Assembly (NCBI RefSeq): GCF_018881775.1
Contig: NZ_JACVPR010000001.1
Span: forward strand, 62,001-126,000
Length of the DNA: 64,000 bases
Source of the DNA: Polynucleobacter sp. MWH-Loch1C5
Lineage (GTDB): Bacteria > Pseudomonadota > Gammaproteobacteria > Burkholderiales > Burkholderiaceae
Direction: 5' to 3'
The position numbers were made by a program, and so were the translations under genes. Position 1 is the stretch's first letter. The number at the start of each line of letters is the position of its first letter. Shown here in pieces: positions 43,266-55,482 of the stretch. Below the pieces are notes generated by a model, which did no database searches, was not told where the DNA came from, and was given only the letters and a program-made list of their open reading frames with translations.

Positions 43266-45637
43266 GAACGACGTCCCCGTTTAGCGCCTGTATCGTGCCC
43301 TCTTGATTTAGCATTACTTGCTTTTTTGGGCTTTTTACCAGCCTTAGCCGCAGCTGTTTTTTTCGCTCCCCTCATCGCATTTGAAGATGCTAATTCAGCA
43401 CTAGATTTGGGAAGTTTTTTACTGACTGATTTCTTGGTCGACGGCTTGGCTTGTCGTGATCCATGACGCTCTTTCTCGAACACACGACTAGTCGCATAAG
43501 GATTGTTGCGCTCTTGATTGGGCTTGACCAGGGTAAATTCAATACGTCTTGCATCTAAATCCACTCGACTGACCTGAACGTGTACACGGTCCGTTAAACG
43601 ATAGCGAATGCCTGTACGTTCACCTCTGAGCTCTTGTCGCGCCTCATCGTATTGGAAGTAATCACCCCCTAGTTCACTAATATGGATCATCCCCTCGACA
43701 AATAAGCTCTCTAACTGCACAAAGAGTCCGAAGGTAGCAACGCCAGTAATCGTGCCCGCATATTCTTGGCCTAGGTGATCGCGCATGTAATAACACTTCA
43801 ACCATGCCTCGACATCACGAGAGGCCTCATCTGCGCGCCTTTCGTTCGAAGAACAGTGCACTCCTAACTGAGCCCAGGCAGCTACGGCAGCACCCGCCTC
43901 ACGTTTTGCTTTAGAAGACTTAGCCGATGTAGTCTTTTGTTCGTCTTGAGTCTTTTTGGCATTAGCGGCATTCACTCGTCCTGGGCCACTCTTAGGCATG
44001 GCTAGATTCAGAACAACTTCCTGTGGAATACTCGGGACGTAGTTTTTCTTCTGCAATATCGCTTTAATCGCTCGATGCACCAAAAGATCAGGGTAACGCC
44101 GAATCGGACTTGTAAAATGAGCATAGGCCGCATAAGACAGCCCAAAATGTCCTAGGTTTTCGGGTTGATAAACCGCTTGCTGCATCGAACGTAAGACGAC
44201 GGACTGCAACATGCTGGCATCAGGTCGGGGTTTAATCTCAAGAATTAACTTAGCAAAATCTTTGGGTTTGGGTTTTTCACCACCACCCAGCGTTAAGCCT
44301 GCGGTTCTCAATACTTGGCGCAAGGTCATCAGTTTTTCAACGGATGGCTCCGCATGCACTCTAAATAAAGCTAAATGTTGATTTCTTTCTAAAAAGTCAG
44401 CTGCGCAGACGTTAGCTGCCAACATACATTCTTCAATCAAGCGATGAGCGTCATTACGAATTCTAGGTTCAATACGCTCTATCTTTCCTAAATCATTACT
44501 AATAATCTGGGTCTCAGTCGTCTCAAAATCAATCGCACCACGCTTATCACGCGCCGTCTTGAGAACTTTAAATAAAGCATACAGACGATCCAAGTGAATT
44601 TTTAAGTGCTTAAAGCGCGCCGCTTCAGGTCCGTTAGAGTTACTTAGAATTTCCCAAACTGTGTTGTAGGTAAAACGTTGGGCCGAGTGCATCACCGCAG
44701 GGTAAAACTGATAAGCCTTCACCTCACCCGTTTGATCAATGACTGCATCGCAAACCATACACAGACGATCGACCTCAGGCTTGAGTGAGCAAAGCCCATT
44801 GGAAATCTTCTCGGGCAACATGGGGATGACACGTCGGGGAAAATAAACAGACGTGGCCCGGGTGATAGCATCAGCATCGAGAGGATGCCCGGGCTTGACG
44901 TAATGAGACACGTCAGCAATCGCCACAATTAGACGCCAGGCCTTGGCCTTACCATACTGAATCGGTTCACAATAGACCGCATCATCAAAGTCGCGCGCAT
45001 CTTCACCGTCAATGGTTACCAAAGGTACATCACGCAAATCTACCCGTCCCTCAAGGTCTTCTTCACGAATCTCATTCGGTAAGGCGGCAGCCTCTTTCTC
45101 AGTCGCTTTGGAAAATTCATGTGGGACGCCATATTTACGGACAGCTATCTCAATTTCCATGCCTGGATCATCGATTTCACCTAATACTTCAACGACCCGA
45201 CCTACCGCCTGACGATAACTGTCGGGGTAATCAATAATCTCTACAGATACAACTTGTCCTAAACGTGCATTAGCTTGACCACGCGGTGGGATCAAAATAT
45301 CGTGGCCAATTCGCTTATCTTCAGGCGCACAAATCAATACCCCATTTTCATTGAGCAATCGGCCAATCACAAATTGATTAGCATGGGTCAGAACTTCGAG
45401 AATTTGACCTTCTGGGCGACCACGACGGTCTACACCAGAAATCTTGATAGAGACACGATCGTTATGCATCACGCGCGACATCTCGCGTTCATTTAAGAAA
45501 ATATCTTCACCACCATCATCGGGAATCACAAAGCCAAAACCATCACGATGACCTTGTACGGTACCAATCTTTTCTGGAACTTTCCGGGATTTTGCTTCGG
45601 TCAGAGATAGCGTGGTTTTTGTCGTTTTTCTAGTCAT
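43262..45637 (-). CDS. rnr: Ribonuclease R
   Basis: Processive 3'-5' exoribonuclease that can degrade structured RNA; 791 residues, close to the family norm. Order: cold-shock-like OB domains ([14 protein letters not shown] near residue 30), the RNB catalytic domain with [16 protein letters not shown] (metal-binding Asp cluster), the [16 protein letters not shown] stretch and the S1 domain near 640-725. The C-terminal tail (about 735-791) is strongly Lys/Ala/Ser-rich, as in other RNase R. TATACT lies about 17 bases upstream of the ATG on the minus strand. Confidence 0.97.
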   Translation of the reverse strand: MTRKTTKTTLSLTEAKSRKVPEKIGTVQGHRDGFGFVIPDDGGEDIFLNEREMSRVMHNDRVSIKISGVDRRGRPEGQILEVLTHANQFVIGRLLNENGVLICAPEDKRIGHDILIPPRGQANARLGQVVSVEIIDYPDSYRQAVGRVVEVLGEIDDPGMEIEIAVRKYGVPHEFSKATEKEAAALPNEIREEDLEGRVDLRDVPLVTIDGEDARDFDDAVYCEPIQYGKAKAWRLIVAIADVSHYVKPGHPLDADAITRATSVYFPRRVIPMLPEKISNGLCSLKPEVDRLCMVCDAVIDQTGEVKAYQFYPAVMHSAQRFTYNTVWEILSNSNGPEAARFKHLKIHLDRLYALFKVLKTARDKRGAIDFETTETQIISNDLGKIERIEPRIRNDAHRLIEECMLAANVCAADFLERNQHLALFRVHAEPSVEKLMTLRQVLRTAGLTLGGGEKPKPKDFAKLILEIKPRPDASMLQSVVLRSMQQAVYQPENLGHFGLSYAAYAHFTSPIRRYPDLLVHRAIKAILQKKNYVPSIPQEVVLNLAMPKSGPGRVNAANAKKTQDEQKTTSAKSSKAKREAGAAVAAWAQLGVHCSSNERRADEASRDVEAWLKCYYMRDHLGQEYAGTITGVATFGLFVQLESLFVEGMIHISELGGDYFQYDEARQELRGERTGIRYRLTDRVHVQVSRVDLDARRIEFTLVKPNQERNNPYATSRVFEKERHGSRQAKPSTKKSVSKKLPKSSAELASSNAMRGAKKTAAAKAGKKPKKASNAKSRGHDTGAKRGRRS

Positions 45638-45711
45638 GCCTGATTGTCTAATAAGTATATGAAATCTGCCATCTTTTCAGATGACTATACCTGATTCATC
45701 AGTAAATCAGA

Positions 45712-45717
45712 TACAAT
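45712..45717 (+). promoter_or_regulatory. -10 element for tRNA-Leu
   Basis: TACAAT ends 28 bases before the mature tRNA. No good -35 is seen. Likely the tRNA promoter since the preceding gene is divergent. Confidence 0.4.
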
Positions 45718-45745
45718 TTCTGCATAGTAAGCCTCTGGGCTTCAT

Positions 45746-45830
45746 GCCCAGGTGGCGGAATTGGTAGACGCACATGGTTCAGGTCCATGCGCCGCAAGGT
45801 GTGGGGGTTCGAGTCCCTTCCTGGGCACCA
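45746..45830 (+). tRNA. tRNA-Leu (CAG)
   Basis: An 85-base class II cloverleaf with encoded CCA. Acceptor GCCCAGG pairs with CCTGGGC; D arm GCGGAATTGGTAGACGC; anticodon loop TTCAGGT gives CAG for Leu codon CUG; the long variable arm (CGCCGCAAGGTGTG) is typical of Leu tRNAs; T arm GGGGTTCGAGTCCC. Confidence 0.97.
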
Positions 45831-45920
45831 CTATTGATCAATCAAGCTTTGACAACACGTGGTCCGGTAAGCTTTTCTGTGTGAAGACTTGGTCAACGGA
45901 TCAGTAACAATGCGTACATA

Positions 45921-45949
45921 AAAAATAGCGCCCTTGAGCGCTATTTTTT
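45921..45949. terminator. Bidirectional terminator between tRNA-Leu and purA
   Basis: Stem AAAAATAGCGC / GCGCTATTTTT with loop CCTTGA and T runs on both strands. It serves tRNA-Leu on the plus strand and the long purA-ending operon on the minus strand. Confidence 0.9.
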
Positions 45950-45959
45950 CCCCATGAGA

Positions 45960-47312
<1,353 letters not shown>

Positions 47313-47353
47313 TTAAATTTAAGATTAATTGAAAAAATCACAAAAGGTGCATT

Positions 47354-48514
47354 TTACGCTCTTGGACGGACTACCCAAGCACCTTTTTCGAGAACCAAAG
47401 TTCGATCGCAGACAAACTCCTCGGCATCTACCAAACGATCAGGAGCCATTTGGATAACAATTTCCCCAGCAACTCGTAGTTTTTGTATGGCGTCTTGTAA
47501 TGTTTGATCACCAGACAAAGGTGCCTGAATCGCATTTTTCTTAGAATTCAATTTAGATAATGAAGCTAATGTAATGATATCTAAGGAAAAACCAGTTGCT
47601 GGTCTGGAGCGGCCAAATGCTTGGCCCACATGGTCATAACGACCGCCTCGAGCGATAGCCGAAGGTGAGCCAGCCACATAGCAAGCAAACATGACCCCGC
47701 TGTGGTACTGGTAGCCACGCATATCCGCCAGGTCAATATTGACCTGCGGTGCATCACTTAGGGACCCTAGAGCCTCACTCATGCGCAATAACTCATCCAA
47801 CGCGGCGACACAGCGCTGAGGTAAGCGCTTTTTAGCCTCAGCCAAAACTGACTTAGCCTCACCACTCAATTCATTAAGAGCTAGGATAGCCTGGGCGATC
47901 TCTTTAGGCAGTTTTGCGATGGCCAATTGAAGCGCACTAATATCCTTACTCTGCAGTGATTCATAAATTGCCTCTAGCTCATCAACAGTCAAAGACTGCC
48001 CCTGTAATAAGCTAGGTAATATATCGGCATGACCCAAATCAAAGGTGACTGAGCCAACTTGAGCCCACCCTAACAACTCATTGAGCAAACGCTGAACTTC
48101 GAGATCAGCTTCCCAGGCAGGGTAACCATAAATCTCGGCACCAAACTGTAATTGTTCGCGCGAGGCATTACCGGGAGAAGCTTTGGTATGTAATACAGGG
48201 CCCGCATAGCAGAGACGTGTAATACCGTCACGATTCAGAATGTGTGCGTCGATACGGGCTACTTGGGGAGTGATGTCGGCTCTCAGACCTAGAGTTCGGC
48301 CAGATAACTGATCGACTAACTTAAATGTTTTGAGATTGAGATCTTGTCCGGTTCCAGTGATCAAAGAATCCAGATACTCCAACATCGGGGGCATCACGAG
48401 CTCGTACCCATAGGCACGAGCACGATCTAACATGCCACGACGTAAGTCTTCAATTTTACGAGCTTGCGCAGGCAGAATGTCTGCAATCTGCTCGGGTAAT
48501 AGCCAACGATTCAT
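47354..48514 (-). CDS. hisZ: ATP phosphoribosyltransferase regulatory subunit HisZ
   Basis: A 386-residue HisRS paralogue lacking aminoacylation function; with a short-form HisG it makes the first histidine-pathway enzyme. N-terminal class II motif text (LLPEQIADILPAQARKIEDLRR, MLEYLDSLITG, LGLRADITPQVARID) is recognisable, and ARGGRYDHVGQAFGRSRPATGFSLD corresponds to motif 3. It lies between hflC and purA, its usual place in this group. A true HisRS gene is at 55483-56790, so this copy is not needed for charging. Confidence 0.94.
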   Translation of the reverse strand: MNRWLLPEQIADILPAQARKIEDLRRGMLDRARAYGYELVMPPMLEYLDSLITGTGQDLNLKTFKLVDQLSGRTLGLRADITPQVARIDAHILNRDGITRLCYAGPVLHTKASPGNASREQLQFGAEIYGYPAWEADLEVQRLLNELLGWAQVGSVTFDLGHADILPSLLQGQSLTVDELEAIYESLQSKDISALQLAIAKLPKEIAQAILALNELSGEAKSVLAEAKKRLPQRCVAALDELLRMSEALGSLSDAPQVNIDLADMRGYQYHSGVMFACYVAGSPSAIARGGRYDHVGQAFGRSRPATGFSLDIITLASLSKLNSKKNAIQAPLSGDQTLQDAIQKLRVAGEIVIQMAPDRLVDAEEFVCDRTLVLEKGAWVVRPRA

Positions 48515-48530
48515 TCATTTTTCAGCCCCA

Positions 48531-49406
48531 CTATTGTGGACGACTGCTTCTTAAAAACTTCAAAAATTCAGAATTTGGCTCCATCACCATCAAATCTTGC
48601 TTGGTCTTAAAGCTTGCACGATAAGCCTCTAGGCTTCGATAAAACTGAGCAAATTGCGGGTCACGGCCAAACGACTCTCCATACAGAGCAGTAGCGCGGG
48701 CATCACCTTGACCTTTAATCTTTTGTGCGTCGCGATACGCTCTAGACAATATGATATCGCGTTGGCGCTCGGCATCGGCACGAATTTTTTCAGACTCAGC
48801 AGAACCCGTTGAGCGCAACTCATTCGCCACGCGTTTACGCTCGGCCTCCATACGACGGAACACTGAATCACTAATTTCTGGCAAGAGGTCGATGCGCTTT
48901 AGACGTACGTCGACAATTTCAATGCCTATGTCAGCAGATTCTTCGGCAACCTTCTTGCGAATATTCTGCATCACCTGCTCACGCTGCAAAGAAATGACTT
49001 CACGAATTGTTCGCTTGGTGAACTCCTCGTTCAAGGCTGACTTCACCAGTTGATTGAGTCGATCCTGAGCCATGCGCTCATCACCACGGAAACTAATAAA
49101 GAATTTACGTGGCTCCACAATCCGCCACTTCACATAAGAATCCACCAGGAGATTTTTCTTTTCCGCAGTAATGAAACGCTCAGCATCTGGCGTATCAATC
49201 GTCAAAATACGTCTCTCAAAGAACTGAACACTTTGAAATGGGGGCGGCAACTTAAACTGTAAACCAGGCTCCTCGATGACTCGCTTGAGCTCGCCAAAGG
49301 CAAAGACTGCCGCATATTGGCGCTGATCCACTACAAAAATAGTAGACGAAGCAAGACCTAGAAATATAAAAAAGCCAATGATGAGAGGAAAAATTCTATT
49401 CGGCAT
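48531..49406 (-). CDS. hflC: HflC, SPFH-domain subunit of the HflKC complex
   Basis: A 291-residue membrane-anchored protein: one N-terminal membrane segment (about 4-24), then a periplasmic SPFH/band-7 domain (DQRQYAAVFAFGELKRVIEEPGLQFKLPPP outline) and a long coiled coil with ERQRDIILSRAYRDAQKIKGQGDA. With HflK it forms a cage around FtsH and modulates its proteolysis. It begins nine bases after the hflK stop. Confidence 0.97.
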   Translation of the reverse strand: MPNRIFPLIIGFFIFLGLASSTIFVVDQRQYAAVFAFGELKRVIEEPGLQFKLPPPFQSVQFFERRILTIDTPDAERFITAEKKNLLVDSYVKWRIVEPRKFFISFRGDERMAQDRLNQLVKSALNEEFTKRTIREVISLQREQVMQNIRKKVAEESADIGIEIVDVRLKRIDLLPEISDSVFRRMEAERKRVANELRSTGSAESEKIRADAERQRDIILSRAYRDAQKIKGQGDARATALYGESFGRDPQFAQFYRSLEAYRASFKTKQDLMVMEPNSEFLKFLRSSRPQ

Positions 49407-49414
49407 ATGGTCTC

Positions 49415-50752
49415 CTAACGCTCACGATCACGACTTCTTAGACCGCTATCTCTAACTGTCGTCGAACTTGAGTTCGCGGAATTATTATTGTTTACTGAAC
49501 CGGTGCTGATAGGGTTAGTTGAGTTCAATGGTGGATTAATCACTGGACTTGTACCCGTCACCTGGGAAGTTGCGCCCGGGGTGACTTGCTGAATCAATTT
49601 ATCAAGTGGTAAGTAAAGCAAATTACCTGTGCCTGACTTAGAGTCGACCATCACCTTGGTGACATTGTTATAGATTTCCTGCATCGCATCGATATACATG
49701 CGCTCACGTGTGACCTGAGGAGCCTTAGCATATTCGGCTTGAATGAGCTTAAATCGAGTCGCATCACCTTCAGCTGTGGCAACAACTTTCGCTTTATAAC
49801 CTTCGGCTTCTTGCATCAGACGATCGGCAGCACCCTTGGCCTTTGGAATAATGTCATTGGCATAAGCTTGGCCTTCATTCTTCAGACGCTCGCGGTCCTG
49901 ACCTGCTTTGACAGCATCATCAAATGCAGCCTGAACTTGCTCAGGTGGCTGTACGTTTTGCACGGTCACACTGGTAACAAAAATACCTGCTTTGTAGGTA
50001 TCCAAAATCGCTTGAATAGACAAACTCAAATCAATTGCAAGCTTTTCGCGATTTTCATAGAGTACGTCATCCATACGACTCTTACCCACGATTTCACGCA
50101 CAGCGGTTTCAGCAGCTTGAATCACTGCACCATCGGGATCACGATTATTAAAGAGATACTCAGTCGCATCTTTCAGACGATATTGAACCGCAAAGCGAAC
50201 ATCAATAATGTTCTCGTCTTCTGTGAGCATCGATGAATCTTTTAAATTAGACGCCTTAATCACAGCAGCACGTCCGACTTCCACAGAACGAATAGAGGAA
50301 ATATTGACAACTTCATGCGATTGAATCGGCCAAGGTAAGCGCCAGTTAATTCCAGGATTGGTTGAATAGCTGTATTTACCAAATTGGAGCACAACCCCTG
50401 TTTGACCTTCTTGAATCATGAAAAACCCACTGAAGAGCCAAACCGCAAACGCAACCCCAACAATGACACCGGCACCAATGCCGGGTTTCATCATCTCGCC
50501 ACCAGAACCTTTTCTGGGGGGTTGATTACCGCCACCCCCATTTTTACCCTTAAAGATTTGATTGAGACGCTGATTAAAATCACGCCACAATTCATCTAAA
50601 TCAGGTGGGCCGTCGGCGCGCTGCGGTCTGCGTCGCTGATCGTCAGCAGGCTTTTGCTCATTATTATTTTCAGGACGTTTTGGATCAGACTGGTGATTAT
50701 TACCCCAGCCCGGATCATTCACGGAAAAGATTTCAATTAGTTTACGCATCAT
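49415..50752 (-). CDS. hflK: HflK, SPFH-domain subunit of the HflKC complex
   Basis: About 445 residues. A Gly/Asn/Pro-rich cytoplasmic N-terminus (GWGNNHQSD, GKNGGGGNQPPRKG) precedes one membrane segment (about 85-105), the SPFH domain (QEGQTGVVLQFGKYSYSTNPGINWRLPWP outline) and a coiled coil; the C-terminus is Ser/Asn/Thr-rich low complexity. The frame opens at 50791, inside hflX; the ATG pair at 50752/50749 (MMRKLIEIF), just overlapping the hflX stop with GGGG upstream, is the natural start. Partner of hflC downstream. Confidence 0.96.
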   Translation of the reverse strand: MMRKLIEIFSVNDPGWGNNHQSDPKRPENNNEQKPADDQRRRPQRADGPPDLDELWRDFNQRLNQIFKGKNGGGGNQPPRKGSGGEMMKPGIGAGVIVGVAFAVWLFSGFFMIQEGQTGVVLQFGKYSYSTNPGINWRLPWPIQSHEVVNISSIRSVEVGRAAVIKASNLKDSSMLTEDENIIDVRFAVQYRLKDATEYLFNNRDPDGAVIQAAETAVREIVGKSRMDDVLYENREKLAIDLSLSIQAILDTYKAGIFVTSVTVQNVQPPEQVQAAFDDAVKAGQDRERLKNEGQAYANDIIPKAKGAADRLMQEAEGYKAKVVATAEGDATRFKLIQAEYAKAPQVTRERMYIDAMQEIYNNVTKVMVDSKSGTGNLLYLPLDKLIQQVTPGATSQVTGTSPVINPPLNSTNPISTGSVNNNNSANSSSTTVRDSGLRSRDRER

Positions 50753-51962
50753 GTGGCGAATATACCCCTGTACGGGAATGATAAAAATCAAGAGACTCCC
50801 AGCGTTTCACTGGCACTTCCTGCTCAAAATCAGCCACGCTACTTGTCTCCTCACTTGGCTTCATTCTAGCAGTGTTCTTTGCAATCTCTGCGAGGGTCTC
50901 ACGCAGAAGATCTAAACCAATCCCATCTTTTGCAGATACATAGATGGCGGCTGGCCGACCGTCCCTGTGGTAGCGTAAAACTGGGCCGCGCGCCATCAAA
51001 GCAGGCACGCGATCAATCTTATTAACCACAATTAATTGCGGGGATTGATCAGCTTGTATTTCAGCCAAGACTTTATCTACCTCGAGCATTTGTTGTTGTC
51101 GATCAAAACTCGAGGCATCAACAACATGTAACAGCAAATCAGCACGCACGGTCTCATCAAGAGTGGCACGAAAGGCTTCCACCAACTGGTGCGGCAAATC
51201 ACGAATAAAACCGACGGTATCGGACAGTACCGCCTGACCCGCTTCTGGTAAATAAATTTTGCGCGAGGTAGTATCTAGGGTCGCAAAAAGCTGATCAGCC
51301 GCATAGGTACCGGCTTTAGTCAAGGCATTAAAAAGCGTAGACTTGCCTGCATTGGTATAACCGACCAATGAAACTGAAAAAACATCACGACGTTCGCGCG
51401 CCCTTCTCTGAGTCGCCTGTTGTTTTTGTAACTTAGCCAATTCAGCTTGCAAGCGCTTCGCCTTATTCTCTAGCATACGTCGGTCCAACTCCATTTGAGT
51501 CTCACCTGGACCCCCACGCATACCAATACCACCCTTTTGCCGCTCAAGGTGACTCCAAGCCTTCACGAGACGTGAAACTTGATAGCGCACATTCGCTAAT
51601 TCAACTTGAGTTTTACCCACATGACTCTTCGCACGCTGCGCAAAGATGTCCAAGATCAAGCCCGTACGATCAATAACGTGGCGCTTTAAATGTCTTTCTA
51701 AATTTCTTTGCTGAACTGGACTTAAGGCATGATTGAATATAGCAATATCGGCCTGATGGGCGTCCATTTGTTCGCGTAACTCGGTCGCTTTACCTGAGCC
51801 CATGTAATACGCAGGGTCTGGTTTTGCACGCTTTCCGATAAGCGTCATCACCGGTTCTGAACCAGCACTGCTGGCTAACAGACCGAGTTCAGCCATACTT
51901 TCAGCGAAGTCTGGTTTACCGCCGGGATCTATACCGACCAACGCGGCTCTTGCAGGCTGCAT
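50742..51962 (-). CDS. hflX: Ribosome-associated GTPase HflX
   Basis: A 406-residue GTPase that splits stalled or stressed ribosomes. The N-terminal glycine-rich domain and a helical linker (RGGPGETQMELDRRMLENK outline; basic coiled coil near 165-185) precede the G domain: G1 GYTNAGKSTLFNAL, G3 DTVGFIRDLP, G4 NKID. It lies between hfq and hflK; its stop overlaps the hflK start region. Confidence 0.97.
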   Translation of the reverse strand: MQPARAALVGIDPGGKPDFAESMAELGLLASSAGSEPVMTLIGKRAKPDPAYYMGSGKATELREQMDAHQADIAIFNHALSPVQQRNLERHLKRHVIDRTGLILDIFAQRAKSHVGKTQVELANVRYQVSRLVKAWSHLERQKGGIGMRGGPGETQMELDRRMLENKAKRLQAELAKLQKQQATQRRARERRDVFSVSLVGYTNAGKSTLFNALTKAGTYAADQLFATLDTTSRKIYLPEAGQAVLSDTVGFIRDLPHQLVEAFRATLDETVRADLLLHVVDASSFDRQQQMLEVDKVLAEIQADQSPQLIVVNKIDRVPALMARGPVLRYHRDGRPAAIYVSAKDGIGLDLLRETLAEIAKNTARMKPSEETSSVADFEQEVPVKRWESLDFYHSRTGVYSPHDA

Positions 51963-51966
51963 AGGC

Positions 51967-52212
51967 TTAGGAAGCTGGGGTTTCCTCGTCTACACGAAAT
52001 CCAACAGCTCGTGCTGGGACTACCGTCGAAATCGCGTGTTTATAGACCATTTGAGTCACTGTATTACGCAACAAAATGACGTACTGGTCGAATGACTCGA
52101 TATTGCCCTGTAGTTTGATACCGTTGACGAGATAAATAGAAACGGGAATGTGCTCCTTGCGTAGCGCATTCAGAAACGGATCTTGCAACAATTGGCCTTT
52201 ATTACTATTCAT
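51967..52212 (-). CDS. hfq: RNA chaperone Hfq
   Basis: An 81-residue hexamer-forming Sm-like protein that pairs small RNAs with mRNAs. Sm1 ([20 protein letters not shown] outline) and Sm2 ([13 protein letters not shown]) motifs are intact, with Q8 ([15 protein letters not shown]) and the YKH RNA-binding residues. The frame is open for 26 codons upstream, but GGAG lies six to seven bases before the ATG at 52212, and MNSNKGQ is the family N-terminus. It precedes hflX by four bases. Confidence 0.98.
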   Translation of the reverse strand: MNSNKGQLLQDPFLNALRKEHIPVSIYLVNGIKLQGNIESFDQYVILLRNTVTQMVYKHAISTVVPARAVGFRVDEETPAS

Positions 52213-52298
52213 GCCTGCTCCTTCTTTGTTGTTAATGGTGTGGAGTCTTGCTATTAAAAAAATATTACCCCTAAAGTGTACCCAAACCACTCAAAAAT

Positions 52299-53654
52299 TT
52301 ATCGGCGGCGCTTTTTCTGCGATTTATCAGGGTCAGCGTAAGGGTTATGGCTCGTTCTGAACTCAAGGCGCAGCGGTGTACCCCTGAGCTTAAAGGCATC
52401 CCTAAAACGCCCTTCCAAGTAACGCTTGTAACTATCAGTCACGGCGTCTAATGAATTGCCGTGAATCACCACAATCGGTGGATTAGAGCCACCCTGATGG
52501 GCATATCGCATCTTAGGTCGGGACATGCCTGAACGCTTAGGCTGTTGAAACTCTACCGCCTCACCCAAAATACGGGTCAATTTAGGCGTAGGTAATTTAG
52601 CCATAGCCGCAGCATAGGCAGAGTCTATATCTTTAAATAATTCTTTAAGACCAAATGCTTTCTTGGCAGAAATCGGATGCACATTGGCAAAATCCAAAAA
52701 TCTCAACTTTCGAGCGATTTCGAGCCTGGCCCGTTCTTTCGCATAATCATCAAGACCATCCCACTTATTCACCGCGATAACAAGCGCACGACCTGCGTCG
52801 ACAATAAATCCTGCAATGTGGGCATCTTGCTCAGAGATATCCTGCTGAGCATCTAACATTAAAACAACCACATTGGCATCAGCGATCGCTTGCAAAGTCT
52901 TAACCACTGAAAACTTCTCAATCGCCTCAAAAACTTTACCCTTGCGACGTAAACCCGCCGTATCAATCAAGACGTAAGGCTTACCACCCCGTGTAAAAGG
53001 TACCTCAATAGCATCCCGTGTCGTACCTGGCATATCGAAGGCAATCACACGTTCTTCACCAATTAAAGTATTAATCAGAGTTGATTTACCGACGTTAGGT
53101 CTACCTACCACGGCAATGCGCATGGCCTTTTCTTGAGCTTCATCTTCATCTTCTTCTGGGAGATTCAAACTATCCAAGGCCTCATCAATCATGGCGCGAA
53201 CACCATCACCATGCGCTGAAGAGATAGAAATAGGCTCACCAAGACCTAACTCATAAAAATCTGCTGCAACCACCGCATGGGTCATGCCCTCTGCTTTGTT
53301 CACAGCTAGAATGACAGGGCGACCCGTTTTACGTAAAAAATCGGCAATCACACGATCTTGTGGCGCCATCCCCAGACGAGCATCCACCAAAAAAATCACA
53401 ATATCTGCTTCAACGACCGCTTGCTTGGTTTGCTTAGCCATCTCAGCTAAGATGCCAGTTTTAGCAACAGGCTCAAAGCCACCCGTATCAATACAGATAA
53501 ATTCACGATCACCCATGCGGCCATTACCGTAATGTCGATCGCGTGTCAGACCTGCAAAATCAGCCACTAAGGCATCACGACTCTTGGTTAAACGATTAAA
53601 GAGTGTCGATTTGCCGACGTTAGGACGGCCAACTATGGCAATGACAGGTTTCAT
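52299..53654 (-). CDS. der: Ribosome biogenesis GTPase Der (EngA)
   Basis: A 451-residue protein with two tandem G domains, unique to this family: [15 protein letters not shown] at the N-terminus and [16 protein letters not shown] near residue 185, each followed by DTGGFE / DTAGLR and NKAE / NKWD. The C-terminal KH-like domain (about 355-440) and a basic tail (KSQKKRRR) follow. Needed for 50S assembly. It sits between bamB and hfq. Confidence 0.98.
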   Translation of the reverse strand: MKPVIAIVGRPNVGKSTLFNRLTKSRDALVADFAGLTRDRHYGNGRMGDREFICIDTGGFEPVAKTGILAEMAKQTKQAVVEADIVIFLVDARLGMAPQDRVIADFLRKTGRPVILAVNKAEGMTHAVVAADFYELGLGEPISISSAHGDGVRAMIDEALDSLNLPEEDEDEAQEKAMRIAVVGRPNVGKSTLINTLIGEERVIAFDMPGTTRDAIEVPFTRGGKPYVLIDTAGLRRKGKVFEAIEKFSVVKTLQAIADANVVVLMLDAQQDISEQDAHIAGFIVDAGRALVIAVNKWDGLDDYAKERARLEIARKLRFLDFANVHPISAKKAFGLKELFKDIDSAYAAAMAKLPTPKLTRILGEAVEFQQPKRSGMSRPKMRYAHQGGSNPPIVVIHGNSLDAVTDSYKRYLEGRFRDAFKLRGTPLRLEFRTSHNPYADPDKSQKKRRR

Positions 53655-53677
53655 GAAACGTAGGCCAGTCTATTAAT

Positions 53678-54808
53678 TTATTTGATTTGATAAGCAGCTA
53701 GACTGCCACCACGAGATTGCACAATCAGAAGACCTCCGGCCACCACAGGTCTAGCACCGACACCACTGCTATCCACACGTGTCCGTGCCACAGTCTGACC
53801 ATTCAATTGATCTAAGAGATGAATATAGCCCTGCTGATCTCCCATGATCAATAAACGTCCCACGGCTAGTGGCGCACCCACATCTCTAAAGGTCATATTT
53901 TCATTACGCCAGACTTCCACACCGTCATTGGCTCGGAAAGCGACCACATGAGACTTTTCATCGGCAGCAAAGACAAAATCCTGCGATTGAGCGGTACCGG
54001 AATAGCTAGAAAAATCTTTCGCCCAGAGCAAGTTACCTGTATTTAAATCACCGCAAGTGATTCTTCCCTGAAAAGCCACTGCACAGAGTCGACGACCGAC
54101 CAGAGTCGGTGCAGCAACCACATCAGTCATGCGTTCGATTTCAGAAAAGCCTTTGGGGAAAGAGACTGAGGTTTCCCATAGCAAACCACCTGAGGCAGCG
54201 GCTATGACTCCCATCTTGCCACCTGAAAAACCGGTCACAAAGGCGTCTGCAGCAACAGGCACCATGGCGAAGCTGGCTCTAATGGATAAAGGTGACTGTG
54301 TTCTTACATAAGTCCAACGACGTTTACCAGATTTGACATCATAAGCAATGAAACGGTTATCTGTCGTGCGAATGATGGCGAGTCCCATCATCAAAAGTGG
54401 CTCTGTGAGAACCTCAGCACCGACCTTATCTTGCCAGATCAACTTACCATCCACATCAAAAGCGTATACATCACCCTTGTTAGAGCCGACCACAGTCACT
54501 GAGCCATCACTTCCTGGTCCAGCCGATAACTCTCCAGGGGCCTTCACTTCCCATGCCACCTTACCAGTGAGCACTTCCAGTTTTGAGACGGTTCCATTAC
54601 CCGCGCTTGTGTAAACATAATCACCAACAACGACAGGCTGCATCATGTGTCGCTCAGATTTACCGACACTCTTAGACCACACCTGGCTGATGGTGACTTT
54701 TTCTTCAAACTTGACCAAGTCTGCTGGTACACGTTTTTTAGGACTAGAACAGCCTAATAAAAGACTCGTCAGCGTCACAGCCCATAAAGCTGATGTGAGT
54801 TTTTTCAT
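53678..54808 (-). CDS. bamB: Outer-membrane assembly lipoprotein BamB
   Basis: A 376-residue lipoprotein of the BAM complex. Lipobox LLGC with Cys20 follows a signal peptide. The rest is a PQQ-like eight-bladed beta-propeller with repeated blades ending GxxxW patterns (YTSAGNGTVSKLEVLTGKVAWE outline, VYAFDVDGKLIWQ, FIAYDVKSGKRRW). The start overlaps the upstream YfgM stop as ATGA, the standard yfgM-bamB-der arrangement. Confidence 0.96.
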   Translation of the reverse strand: MKKLTSALWAVTLTSLLLGCSSPKKRVPADLVKFEEKVTISQVWSKSVGKSERHMMQPVVVGDYVYTSAGNGTVSKLEVLTGKVAWEVKAPGELSAGPGSDGSVTVVGSNKGDVYAFDVDGKLIWQDKVGAEVLTEPLLMMGLAIIRTTDNRFIAYDVKSGKRRWTYVRTQSPLSIRASFAMVPVAADAFVTGFSGGKMGVIAAASGGLLWETSVSFPKGFSEIERMTDVVAAPTLVGRRLCAVAFQGRITCGDLNTGNLLWAKDFSSYSGTAQSQDFVFAADEKSHVVAFRANDGVEVWRNENMTFRDVGAPLAVGRLLIMGDQQGYIHLLDQLNGQTVARTRVDSSGVGARPVVAGGLLIVQSRGGSLAAYQIK

Positions 54809-55452
54809 GAACGGCCCCCTACAGCCTCTAATTTGATTCTCAATAAACGTTTAGCCTCGTCGGCAGCGTCTGCGTTTTTACTCAGCAAGTCCCAAGCTTT
54901 TTGATATTGTTCACGAGCTTGATCTTGACGATCCTGAGCTAAATAAACATCCCCTTTGCGTTCCAACATGAGTGGTGCAAAAGCTTTAGAGGCAGACTGA
55001 TCAGCTAACTTTTCGGCATTCGCAAAATCACCCTGGTCAATCAAAATAGAAATCAAACGACTTCTCGCTAAATCACGATGCGCATCTGATTGAGCTGTTT
55101 CCATAGTCCAACGCAATTGTTTTTGAGCAGCGCCTAAATCACCAGCAGCATTTGCAAGTTGCGCTGTCACAAGGCCAGCCATACCTGCATAAGCTGTTCC
55201 CGAATACCCTTTTTGCAAGTCCTCTGCAGCTCTCAAAGTACCCGGTAAATCCTGTTTGACAGCTGACTGCAACAATGTTTCATACAACTTACTTGCCGCC
55301 ACAGCCTGACGGTTTTGCCACCAGTTCCAAGATACATAGCCACTATAGGACAGAGCCAAAATTACTGCTATCGCAAGCAACCATTTACCATACTGCTTCC
55401 ACCAAGCCTTCAGCTCTGCTAACTGTTCTTGTTCTTCTAAATTAAAGTGCAT
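54805..55452 (-). CDS. YfgM-family TPR ancillary protein of the SecYEG translocon
   Basis: A 215-residue single-pass inner-membrane protein: short acidic cytoplasmic N-terminus (FNLEEQEQLAELKAWWKQYGK, outline), a membrane helix at about 22-40, then periplasmic TPR-like helices. In E. coli, YfgM with PpiD acts as a periplasmic chaperone at the translocon. Placement between hisS and bamB is the conserved one. Symbol yfgM would fit but is an E. coli systematic name. Confidence 0.93.
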   Translation of the reverse strand: MHFNLEEQEQLAELKAWWKQYGKWLLAIAVILALSYSGYVSWNWWQNRQAVAASKLYETLLQSAVKQDLPGTLRAAEDLQKGYSGTAYAGMAGLVTAQLANAAGDLGAAQKQLRWTMETAQSDAHRDLARSRLISILIDQGDFANAEKLADQSASKAFAPLMLERKGDVYLAQDRQDQAREQYQKAWDLLSKNADAADEAKRLLRIKLEAVGGRS

Positions 55453-55482
55453 AAGGTATCCAATAAGTACTCTTTTGATGAA

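Noticed and set aside
49739..50236. 165-codon open frame opposite hflK
   Set aside because: Lies wholly within the conserved SPFH and coiled-coil coding region on the other strand; no family features.
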